A DNA stretch of 7,607 bases. Origin: a bacterium (GTDB lineage: Bacteria > Desulfobacterota > GWC2-55-46 > DRQE01). A model generated the notes under the pieces. The model ran no database searches and was not told where the DNA came from. It saw nothing but the letters and a program-made list of their open reading frames with translations. The stretch's first letter is position 1; each line of letters begins with the position of its first letter. The stretch spans positions 1 through 7,607 of the forward strand of contig JALUQR010000204.1 in assembly GCA_027017505.1 (NCBI GenBank). Reading direction: 5' to 3'. The translations under genes and the position numbers were made by a program. Below, piece after piece: positions 1-5,711 of the stretch.

Positions 1-138
1 CAGCACAGCAGTTTGCAGAGGGATGTCCACAAGCTCTATTTTAAGAATCTTTGCGAACTTTTTTGTGGTAAGGTCTGCCTCCTTGGTTATGGCCTGTGAT
101 GCACATCCAGGGTAATATGCATATCTGAGTTCTGCCAT
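1..138 (-). CDS. CCG-domain protein, HdrB/SdhE-like subunit of a non-classical complex II (5' part only, apparent frameshift)
   Basis: Only the first 46 codons are in the window; the gene runs off the left edge. The ATG at 138 lies 4 nt after the sdhB stop, with an AAGGAAGAA-type ribosome binding site about 7 nt upstream. The N-terminus reads MAELRYAYYPGCASQA. The YYPGC motif (Cys12) is the usual opening of CCG-domain proteins such as heterodisulfide reductase HdrB and the SdhE subunit of SdhABE complexes. The family then expects a Cys-Cys pair after 31-39 residues. In the annotated frame none appears (residues 40-46 read PLQTAVL). In the -1 frame just after codon 40 the same DNA reads SANCCA, which puts Cys-Cys exactly 31 residues after Cys12. 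I therefore see a one-base deletion, a sequencing error, or less likely programmed slippage, in the C run at 22-24. Position after sdhAB suggests a subunit that anchors the dehydrogenase or links it to quinone or thiol redox chemistry. Family call is fairly sure; function is inferred. Confidence 0.72.
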   Translation of the reverse strand, partial: MAELRYAYYPGCASQAITKEADLTTKKFAKILKIELVDIPLQTAVL

Positions 139-142
139 GGGC

Positions 143-1090
143 CTATTCTTCCTTGAGAATCTTTCTGTATATCCTTCTCACCTCTTCTATGTTCTCTATG
201 ACTGGAAAGAGTATTGGATGTGGCATCTTTCCGTGTATTTCCATCTTAAGCCCCAGTGGAATCATCCCTATTGCTCTTAGAAGTCCCAGGGTTTTGAATG
301 TCATGGCTGCCTCATCGAGTCTGCCCACCCTTTTTACCGAGTCCACGAGTGCCTCAACATGTCTTGCCCCCGGGTTGTCTGATATGCCCTCCTGTGTGGC
401 CCTTTCTCTGAGCCTTTCTATGGCCTCAAGTGGTTCCACACCCTTGGGGCAGTACTCTGTACAGTGGACACACCTTGTGCAGTCCCACATGCCGTGTTCA
501 TCGCTCAGGCGCAGTAGTCTTTTTCTTTTCTCCTTTTCCCTTACATCTCCCACAAACCGCCATGCCTTGACCAGTGCCGAGGGGCCTGTAAAATGTGGGT
601 CTATCTGCTGGGTGTTGCACACAGAGTTGCAGGAGCCACACATAACACAGCGCTGTGCCTTGTCTATCCTGGCCTCATCTTTTTTTGTTATCTTCCAGCC
701 CCCCTCGGGCTCCCTTGATGGCATAAGATACGGGGTTATTCTTTCCATCTTGTTCCAGAAGGGTGTCATATCCACCAGAAGGTCCTTAAGCACGGTGTAG
801 TTTTTCAGGGGTTCTATGACCACCTCTCCCTTTCTTCTGTACTCCTCCATAACCTGTGTGTTGCAGGCAAGCCTTGGATAGCCATTTATGGTCATTGCAC
901 AGGAGCCACATATGGCACTCCTGCAGGAACGCCTGAATGTGAGGGTTGGGTCTTCTGTGGTGGAAATCTTAAGGAGTGCTTCAAGAACTGTCATGCCCTC
1001 TTCCACATCCAGGCTGTAGCCCTGCCAGTAGGGGTCTCTGTGAAGCTCGGGGTCAAACCTCTTTATGATAAACTTAACCCTTTTTGCCAT
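143..1090 (-). CDS. sdhB: Succinate dehydrogenase/fumarate reductase iron-sulfur subunit, non-classical type with HdrC-like tail
   Basis: This 315-aa protein carries electrons between the SdhA flavin and the membrane or HdrB-like partner. Residues 1-100 are a plant-type ferredoxin domain with [2Fe-2S] ligands Cys56, Cys61, Cys64 (SCRSAICGSC) and Cys76. A second cluster domain follows with Cys148, Cys151, Cys154, Cys158 (CVMCGSCNSVC) and Cys204, Cys207, Cys210, Cys214 (CTRCVHCTEYCPKG). Ordinary SdhB/FrdB has Ile or Val at the place of Cys207, giving a [3Fe-4S] centre; here the extra Cys would permit a second [4Fe-4S]. Common SdhB is about 240 aa. The additional 85 or so residues contain NPGARH (near 240), a stretch around residues 268-287 that could form an amphipathic helix, and EEVRRIYRK near the end, which resemble the C-terminus of HdrC and of SdhB proteins paired with SdhE. 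The ATG lies 3 nt after the sdhA stop, with GAAGG about 8 nt upstream. Could equally be named frdB; direction is not readable. Confidence 0.95.
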   Translation of the reverse strand: MAKRVKFIIKRFDPELHRDPYWQGYSLDVEEGMTVLEALLKISTTEDPTLTFRRSCRSAICGSCAMTINGYPRLACNTQVMEEYRRKGEVVIEPLKNYTVLKDLLVDMTPFWNKMERITPYLMPSREPEGGWKITKKDEARIDKAQRCVMCGSCNSVCNTQQIDPHFTGPSALVKAWRFVGDVREKEKRKRLLRLSDEHGMWDCTRCVHCTEYCPKGVEPLEAIERLRERATQEGISDNPGARHVEALVDSVKRVGRLDEAAMTFKTLGLLRAIGMIPLGLKMEIHGKMPHPILFPVIENIEEVRRIYRKILKEE

Positions 1091-1093
1091 ACC

Positions 1094-2767
1094 TCAGTAC
1101 CTTCGTTCAGCTGGTTTGAATCTGGTTATAACCACCGGTTTGTATCCTATCGTGTAGGAGCCATCCTTTATGGTTACGAGGGTGTGTTTGAGCCAGTTTT
1201 TATCGTCTCTGTGGGGATAATCCCTGCGGTAGTGTGCACCACGGCTCTCCCTTCGGTTGAGGGCACTCAGTAGTATCACCTCTGCAAGCTCAAGTATGTT
1301 GCCGAGCTCCAGTATGTTTATAAGCTCTGTGTTGTAGCTATCCTGTCTTGACGAGAGGAAAACACCTTTTTCGTATCTTTCCCTGAGTGCCCTTATCTTT
1401 TCAAGCCCTGTTTTGAGTCTTTCCTCGTCTCTGAATATACCGCAGTGGGCCTCCATCGTTGCCTTTGCCTCCTCCCTTATGGGGCTGAAGAGTTCTCCCT
1501 CTGTGCGGTTCATGATTATGGCAATCTCGTGTGCAGCCTCTGCGAGGGCTCTGTCTGGAAAGGGTCTGAAGCGTGTGGATGTTACATACTCCACAGCGCT
1601 TCTGCCAGCCCTTCTGCCGAACACTATGGTCTCAAGCAGTGAGTTTCCGCCGAGTCTGTTTGCCCCGTGCACGCTCACACAGGCAGACTCTCCACAGGCG
1701 TACAGCCCCTCCACAGGGGTTCTTCCCCACACATCTGTCATAATCCCGCCCATCGAGTAATGCACCCCTGGCTTTATGGGTATGGGCTCTCTTACGGGAT
1801 CCACCCCTGCAAAGGCTATTGCAAGCTCTCTTATCTGTGGAAGCCGTTCGTTTATCCTGTCCTCTCCCAGGTGTCTCAGGTCAAGTAGCACACAGCCGTC
1901 CACCCCTCTGCCCTCTTCTATCTCCTGCTGTTCTGCACGGGATACAACATCTCTGCTTGCGAGCTCGAGCTTCTGGGGGGCATAGCGTTTCATGAACCTT
2001 TCGCCCTCGGAGTTTATAAGGTAAGCGCCCTCTCCCCTTGCCCCCTCTGTTATGAGTATACCTGTGCGTTTGAGGGTTGTGGGATGGAACTGCACGAACT
2101 CCATGTCCATAAGCGTTGCACCTGCCCTCAGAGCCAGTGCCATGCCATCTCCTGTGGATGTGAGTGCATTGGTTGTTGAGCGAAAGACCCTGCCGTAGCC
2201 ACCTGTTGCAACAACAACCGCCTTTGAGTGCAGGCGATGAAGTTTACCCGTTGCAAACTCAAGGGCAACCACACCCCTTACGGTGCCATCCTCCACCACT
2301 ATCTTTACCACATACCATTCTTCGTAAAGGAACACATTGTACTTCATCAACTGCTCGTACATAAGGTGTACCAGTGCATGGCCTGTTCTGTCTGCAAGGT
2401 AACATGTTCTGGGATAGCCCTGTCCTCCGAAGGGGCGCTGTGCTATGTTGCCCTCCTCATCACGGCTGAATATGGCCCCCATGCGTTCAAGCTCCATTAT
2501 ATCTTCAGGGGCCTCTCTGCAGAGCACCTCTATTGCGTCCTGGTCTCCAAGGTAGTCACTGCCCTTTACGGTATCGAACATGTGGTTTTCCCAGGAGTCT
2601 GTGGGCTTAAGGGCTGCGTTTATCCCGCCCTGGGCTGCCACAGAATGGCTCCTTACAGGATGCACCTTGCTTACAAGCCCCACACTGAGGCCCTCTCTGG
2701 CAATCTCTATGCTTGCGCGCATCCCCGCAAGCCCTGCACCAACCACTATCACATCGTGGGTAACCAC
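1094..2767 (-). CDS. sdhA: Succinate dehydrogenase/fumarate reductase flavoprotein subunit
   Basis: The 557-aa catalytic subunit interconverts succinate and fumarate using covalently bound FAD (E. coli SdhA is 588 aa). Seen in order: the Rossmann FAD motif VVGAGLAGM (8-16); RSHSVAAQGG (39-48), whose His41 matches the histidine that bonds FAD; the substrate region with FHPT (His228) and TEGARGEG (240-247); SRDVVSRA with Arg272, matching the proton-relay arginine of the family; VHYSMGG with His336; and GANRLGGNSLLE with Arg371. The C-terminal helical domain ends with a basic tail. The start is GTG (2767-2765), chosen because AGGAGA sits 5 nt upstream and the FAD motif begins eight residues in. 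No complete signal peptide or twin-arginine motif is seen, so the active site should face the cytoplasm. sdhB follows after 3 nt. Succinate dehydrogenase and fumarate reductase cannot be separated by sequence alone; frdA is the alternative name. Confidence 0.97.
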   Translation of the reverse strand: MVTHDVIVVGAGLAGMRASIEIAREGLSVGLVSKVHPVRSHSVAAQGGINAALKPTDSWENHMFDTVKGSDYLGDQDAIEVLCREAPEDIMELERMGAIFSRDEEGNIAQRPFGGQGYPRTCYLADRTGHALVHLMYEQLMKYNVFLYEEWYVVKIVVEDGTVRGVVALEFATGKLHRLHSKAVVVATGGYGRVFRSTTNALTSTGDGMALALRAGATLMDMEFVQFHPTTLKRTGILITEGARGEGAYLINSEGERFMKRYAPQKLELASRDVVSRAEQQEIEEGRGVDGCVLLDLRHLGEDRINERLPQIRELAIAFAGVDPVREPIPIKPGVHYSMGGIMTDVWGRTPVEGLYACGESACVSVHGANRLGGNSLLETIVFGRRAGRSAVEYVTSTRFRPFPDRALAEAAHEIAIIMNRTEGELFSPIREEAKATMEAHCGIFRDEERLKTGLEKIRALRERYEKGVFLSSRQDSYNTELINILELGNILELAEVILLSALNRRESRGAHYRRDYPHRDDKNWLKHTLVTIKDGSYTIGYKPVVITRFKPAERRY

Positions 2768-2772
2768 TGGTC

Positions 2773-2778
2773 TCTCCT
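2773..2778 (-). promoter_or_regulatory. Shine-Dalgarno sequence deciding the GTG start of sdhA
   Basis: On the minus strand AGGAGA lies 5 nt before GTG at 2767. It supports this non-ATG start, for which no nearby in-frame ATG with a comparable site exists. Confidence 0.75.
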
Positions 2779-2791
2779 GTGTTTTATCGGG

Positions 2792-2830
2792 AAAACAAAG
2801 AGGGAGGATTAGCCAGTTTAACCCTCCCTC
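2792..2830 (-). terminator. Intrinsic-terminator-like hairpin between korC and sdhA
   Basis: Read on the minus strand, GAGGGAGG (2830-2823) pairs perfectly with CCTCCCTC (2807-2800), 8 bp of mostly GC. A further 3 A-T pairs (2821-2819 with 2811-2809) are possible after one mismatch, leaving a 7-nt loop. The stem is followed by TTTGTTTT (2799-2792). This is the shape of a rho-independent terminator and would end or attenuate transcripts arriving from korC. The T tract is interrupted by one G, so termination may be partial, and the sdhA start is only 25 nt further on. It could instead be an mRNA processing or stabilising stem-loop. Confidence 0.6.
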
Positions 2831-2835
2831 AAATT

Positions 2836-2863
2836 ATTATAGTCAATCTTTGTTGTATGTCCA
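2836..2863 (-). promoter_or_regulatory. Sigma70-like promoter for sdhAB and the HdrB-like gene
   Basis: On the minus strand a -35 element TGGACA (2863-2858, 5 of 6 matches to TTGACA) is followed after 16 nt by a consensus -10 TATAAT (2841-2836). A start site about 7 nt downstream would fall near A at 2829, giving a 5' untranslated leader of about 60 nt that begins at the hairpin described at 2792-2830. The promoter sits just after the korC stop (2870). It is the only gap in the window with room for a full promoter. No operator or regulator site is recognised. Housekeeping sigma preferences of this organism are unknown. Confidence 0.6.
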
Positions 2864-2869
2864 GCAGGC

Positions 2870-3424
2870 TCACTCCTTCTGTTTAAGCTCCTTTGCCTTT
2901 TCGAATCCAAAGTGGAGTGCCCTTCTGTTAAGGTCCTTGAATGCCTCGGGCACCCTTGAGAGCACCGCCTTCTCTATGGCGTCCTTGCTTACCACCCCTG
3001 TAAGCTCTGTTATCATGCCCAGGGATATTATGTTTGCAACTATGGTTTTACCGAACACCTCTCTTGCACTCTCTATTATGGGTGCCTGGTAGACCCTGAA
3101 GTCTCCCTGTGGCACATCGGTTACCATCTCTGTGTCCACAAGGAGTATTCCGCCTTTTTTTATGTCCCTGTAGTACTTTGAGCATGCCTCCTGGGTGAGA
3201 GCAAGCATGCAGTCTATATTGGTGGCCTTTGGATAGTCTATGGGCTCGTCACTTATGACCACCTCTGATCTGCTTGCACCACCCCTTGACTCTGGCCCAT
3301 AGGACTGGCTCTGTACCGCCATCTTGTTCTCATATATGCAGGCAGCCTCTGCCATTATGATACCTGCAAGTATCATTCCCTGGCCACCAGAACCACTGAA
3401 CCTGAGCTCATACCTGTATCCCAT
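2870..3424 (-). CDS. korC: 2-oxoglutarate:ferredoxin oxidoreductase, gamma subunit
   Basis: This 184-aa protein is the gamma subunit of the thiamine-diphosphate 2-oxoacid:ferredoxin oxidoreductase, which oxidatively decarboxylates 2-oxoglutarate to succinyl-CoA and CO2 or fixes CO2 in reverse. Seen: RFSGSGGQGM (8-17), the glycine-rich opening of the gamma family, and SYGPESRGGASRSEV (41-55), a strongly conserved loop. The length fits stand-alone gamma subunits. The ATG at 3424 has AAGGAGAGG about 8 nt upstream, and the gene starts 22 nt after the korB stop. It is the last gene before the intergenic hairpin and promoter, so it probably closes the sucCD-kor transcription unit. Substrate is inferred from korA and korB type and the adjacent sucCD. 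Confidence 0.93.
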   Translation of the reverse strand: MGYRYELRFSGSGGQGMILAGIIMAEAACIYENKMAVQSQSYGPESRGGASRSEVVISDEPIDYPKATNIDCMLALTQEACSKYYRDIKKGGILLVDTEMVTDVPQGDFRVYQAPIIESAREVFGKTIVANIISLGMITELTGVVSKDAIEKAVLSRVPEAFKDLNRRALHFGFEKAKELKQKE

Positions 3425-3446
3425 GGCTGAACCCTCTCCTTAAGTT

Positions 3447-4304
3447 TTATTTGCCAGAGACCCTTTCGATGAGCTTCTGGTATTCCTCGCAGTATTCGGG
3501 TCTCTCTTCCCTGTGGAGTATACCCCTTAAGAGTTTTCCCTTGACCTTCTCTGGTGGAAGTTTATCCGCCTGTTTTACGGACACGGTGCCCTCCTTTTCT
3601 ATAAGTTCCATCATCTGGGAAGCACTCTTCATCTTGTTTAGCCTTCCGTAGTAGACGGGGCACGAGTCTATAATCTCCACCACGCTTGTGCCCTTGTGTT
3701 TCAGTGCCTCGAGTATGATTCTTTCAAGCTCCTGGGTGTGGTATGCGGTGCCCCTTGCAACGAATGTGGCACCACTTGCCTTTGCAAGCTCACAGCAGTC
3801 AAAGGCAGGCTCTATGTTGCCGTATCTGCTGGTGGTTGAGTACGAGCCAGAAGGTGTTGTGGGAGAGAACTGCCCGCCTGTCATGCCGTATATGGCATTG
3901 CTGTAGACGAGTATGGTCATGTCTATGTTTCTACGGCAGGTGTGTATGAAGTGGTTACCACCTATGGCGAGGGCATCGCCATCGCCTGTGATTACTATCA
4001 CCTTGAGTTCTGGTTTTGCCAGCTTCACACCTGTTGCATAGGCCAGTGCCCTGCCGTGCAGGGTGTGAAGGGTGTTGAAGTCCACATATCCAGGGGTCCT
4101 GCTCGAGCACCCTATGCCAGAGACCATGCAGATGTCGTCCTTTCTGAGTCCACTCTTGTCTATCGCCCTCAGCAGACTCTTGAGCACTATTCCATGCCCG
4201 CATCCAGGGCACCATATGTGCGGTAGTTTGCCCTTTCTTAAGTACTTTGAGTAATCGAATGGCACGCTTATCTTGGGTTTTTTTACAGCAGGTGCTGTTG
4301 CCAT
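3447..4304 (-). CDS. korB: 2-oxoglutarate:ferredoxin oxidoreductase, beta (thiamine diphosphate, Fe-S) subunit
   Basis: This 285-aa cytoplasmic subunit holds thiamine diphosphate and one [4Fe-4S] cluster. Seen: WCPGCGHG (31-38) with Cys32 and Cys35, Cys66 in GIGCSSR, and Cys215 in SCPVYYG, which are the expected cluster ligands. The TPP/Mg motif starts with GDGDALAIGGNH (107-118) and closes with SNAIYGMTGGQFSPTTP (135-151). The first Asn of the usual Asn-Asn pair is Ser135 here, a variation of a position known to differ within the superfamily. The ATG at 4304 has GGAGGT about 7 nt upstream and lies 26 nt after the korA stop. KorA and KorB as separate proteins with a small ferredoxin and gamma subunit is the four-subunit arrangement. 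Use of another 2-oxoacid cannot be fully excluded, but neighbouring sucCD favours 2-oxoglutarate. Confidence 0.95.
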   Translation of the reverse strand: MATAPAVKKPKISVPFDYSKYLRKGKLPHIWCPGCGHGIVLKSLLRAIDKSGLRKDDICMVSGIGCSSRTPGYVDFNTLHTLHGRALAYATGVKLAKPELKVIVITGDGDALAIGGNHFIHTCRRNIDMTILVYSNAIYGMTGGQFSPTTPSGSYSTTSRYGNIEPAFDCCELAKASGATFVARGTAYHTQELERIILEALKHKGTSVVEIIDSCPVYYGRLNKMKSASQMMELIEKEGTVSVKQADKLPPEKVKGKLLRGILHREERPEYCEEYQKLIERVSGK

Positions 4305-4330
4305 ATGCTTTACCTCCGGTTTTTATGGGT

Positions 4331-5458
4331 TCAGGTGTATTTTTCTATAACCTCCATTATCTGCAGAGGGTTTATGGGCTCGCCATCAACCCTGTGTATA
4401 CCCTCCACAGGACAGCTCACATGTCTTTCCACCTCGTAGATTATTTGTCCCAGGTTCATCTCTGGCACCACAACCGCCTTTGCCCTCTGGCATGCGTCTT
4501 TAAGTGGTCTGTCAGGAAATGGCCACAGTGTGAGTGCCCTCAGAAGCCCTGCCTTGATGCCCTTCTTTCTCAGCTCCCTTACCGCATACTTTGCACTCCT
4601 TGCTGTGGAGCCATAGGCAAAAACCACCACCTCTGCGTCGTCAAGGTAGTATTCCTCGTTCTTCCAGATTTTCTCCCTGTTGTTGTCTATCTTTCTTATT
4701 ATGCGTTTTATACCCTCCTGAATCATCTCTGGGTCATTTGTTGGGAAGCCATCGTCCTTGTGGTTGAGCCCTGTTACATGGAATCTGTAGCCCTCGCCGA
4801 ATGTTGCAAGGGGTGCGATCTCGTATCTTGAGTCATAGGGCAGATACTCCTCTGGCGGGCATGTGGGTTTAACTCTGTCTATCACCTCGAGCTCTCCCTC
4901 TTCTGGGAGCACCACTGGCTCACGCATGTGTCCCACAATCTCGTCGTACAGGATGAGCACAGGTGTTCTGTACATCTCTGCAAGGTTGAATGCCCTTACT
5001 GTTTCATGGAGTATTTCCTGCACATAGGCAGGTGTTACTGCTATTACGGGGTGGTCTCCGTGGGTTCCCCACTTTGCCTGCATCACATCTGACTGACTGG
5101 GGCCTGTGGGATAACCTGTGGAGGGCCCGCCCCTCATGACATCCACTATCACGCACGGTATTTCTGCCATGCAGGCAAAGCCTATTCCCTCCTGCTTGAG
5201 GGAAAAGCCTGGCCCGCTCGTTGCGGTCATGCTCTTAAGCCCTGCAAGACTTGCCCCTGCAATGGCAGATATTGACGCTATCTCGTCTTCCATCTGGATG
5301 AACTTACCACCCACCTTTGGCAGAGCCCTCGACAGATACTCTGCTATCTCAGTGGATGGTGTTATGGGATAGCCTGCATAGAACCTGCACCCTGCATAGA
5401 GTGCACCCTCTGCACATGCCTCGTTTCCCTGTAAAAAGAGTTTTTTCTTCTCTGCCAT
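4331..5458 (-). CDS. korA: 2-oxoglutarate:ferredoxin oxidoreductase, alpha subunit
   Basis: This 375-aa alpha subunit supplies the pyrimidine-binding and transketolase C-terminal-like domains of the enzyme. Seen: AGYPITPSTEI (28-38), the family signature; QMEDEIASISAIAGAS (55-70), where Glu57 lies in the TPP-contacting region; TSGPGFSLKQEG (80-91); RGGPSTGYPTGPSQSD (109-124), a substrate/CoA-side loop; and AYGSTARSAK (281-290) opening the C-terminal domain. The length is normal for KorA without a fused gamma domain. The ATG at 5458 lies 17 nt after the korD stop. Its AAAGGAGG ribosome binding site overlaps that stop (TAAAGGAGG), so translation of the two is probably coupled. No frameshift or truncation is seen. 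Confidence 0.95.
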   Translation of the reverse strand: MAEKKKLFLQGNEACAEGALYAGCRFYAGYPITPSTEIAEYLSRALPKVGGKFIQMEDEIASISAIAGASLAGLKSMTATSGPGFSLKQEGIGFACMAEIPCVIVDVMRGGPSTGYPTGPSQSDVMQAKWGTHGDHPVIAVTPAYVQEILHETVRAFNLAEMYRTPVLILYDEIVGHMREPVVLPEEGELEVIDRVKPTCPPEEYLPYDSRYEIAPLATFGEGYRFHVTGLNHKDDGFPTNDPEMIQEGIKRIIRKIDNNREKIWKNEEYYLDDAEVVVFAYGSTARSAKYAVRELRKKGIKAGLLRALTLWPFPDRPLKDACQRAKAVVVPEMNLGQIIYEVERHVSCPVEGIHRVDGEPINPLQIMEVIEKYT

Positions 5459-5475
5459 GGTCTTCCCTGCCTCCT

Positions 5476-5679
5476 TTAGTCAAATACCTGAATGGCAAAG
5501 TCAGGACATCTCAGGTCACAGAGCTGACATCTTGTGCATGCCTCAAGGTTCTTTACCGCCACCACGGGTCCGCGCATCTCGAGCACATTGGTTGGACAGA
5601 AGTCCACACATATACTGCAACCTTTACAGAGTTTTTCGTGTATGACTATCCTTGGTAGTTTTTTTGCTGGCTCGGTCAT
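5476..5679 (-). CDS. korD: 2-oxoglutarate:ferredoxin oxidoreductase, delta subunit (2[4Fe-4S] ferredoxin-like)
   Basis: This 67-aa protein is a bacterial-type ferredoxin with two complete [4Fe-4S] motifs: Cys18, Cys21, Cys24, Cys28 (CKGCSICVDFCP) and Cys48, Cys51, Cys54, Cys58 (CTRCQLCDLRCP). As the delta subunit it passes electrons from the KorB cluster to free ferredoxin. It heads the korDABC run, 32 nt after sucD. The ATG at 5679 has a near-perfect AAGGAGGT ribosome binding site 4 nt upstream, the strongest in the window. A free ferredoxin is the alternative, but its position next to korA and its length favour a Kor subunit. Confidence 0.93.
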   Translation of the reverse strand: MTEPAKKLPRIVIHEKLCKGCSICVDFCPTNVLEMRGPVVAVKNLEACTRCQLCDLRCPDFAIQVFD

Positions 5680-5682
5680 GAT

Positions 5683-5690
5683 ACCTCCTT
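5683..5690 (-). promoter_or_regulatory. Strong Shine-Dalgarno sequence for korD
   Basis: AAGGAGGT on the minus strand lies a few bases before the ATG at 5679. It fixes the start of this short gene and is the best anti-16S match in the cluster, consistent with high ferredoxin-subunit production. Confidence 0.75.
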
Positions 5691-5711
5691 ATATAGGGTT
5701 ATCATAGATTA

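Noticed and set aside
153..800. Long plus-strand open frame of 215 codons opposite sdhB
   Set aside because: It lies wholly antisense to an unmistakable sdhB, has no recognisable motif, and arises because the sense strand rarely uses TTA, CTA or TCA codons.
2228..3092. Overlapping plus-strand open frames (194 and 170 codons) across the 5' part of sdhA, the gap and korC
   Set aside because: Antisense shadows: they cross two well-supported genes and the hairpin, show no domain pattern, and are low-complexity in Cys, His, Ser and Pro as expected for antisense reading.
3955..4215. Same-strand open frame of 86 codons inside korB
   Set aside because: It overlaps the conserved cluster-binding and TPP regions of korB in another frame and has no independent support.
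4247..4831. Plus-strand open frame of 194 codons opposite korA and the korA-korB junction
   Set aside because: Antisense to korA with no motif; the hydrophobic look comes from the complement of charged codons.
5676..5705. A 9-codon minus-strand frame in the sucD-korD gap whose stop overlaps the korD ATG (ATGA)
   Set aside because: No ribosome binding site before its ATG, and it runs through the korD Shine-Dalgarno sequence; most likely chance.
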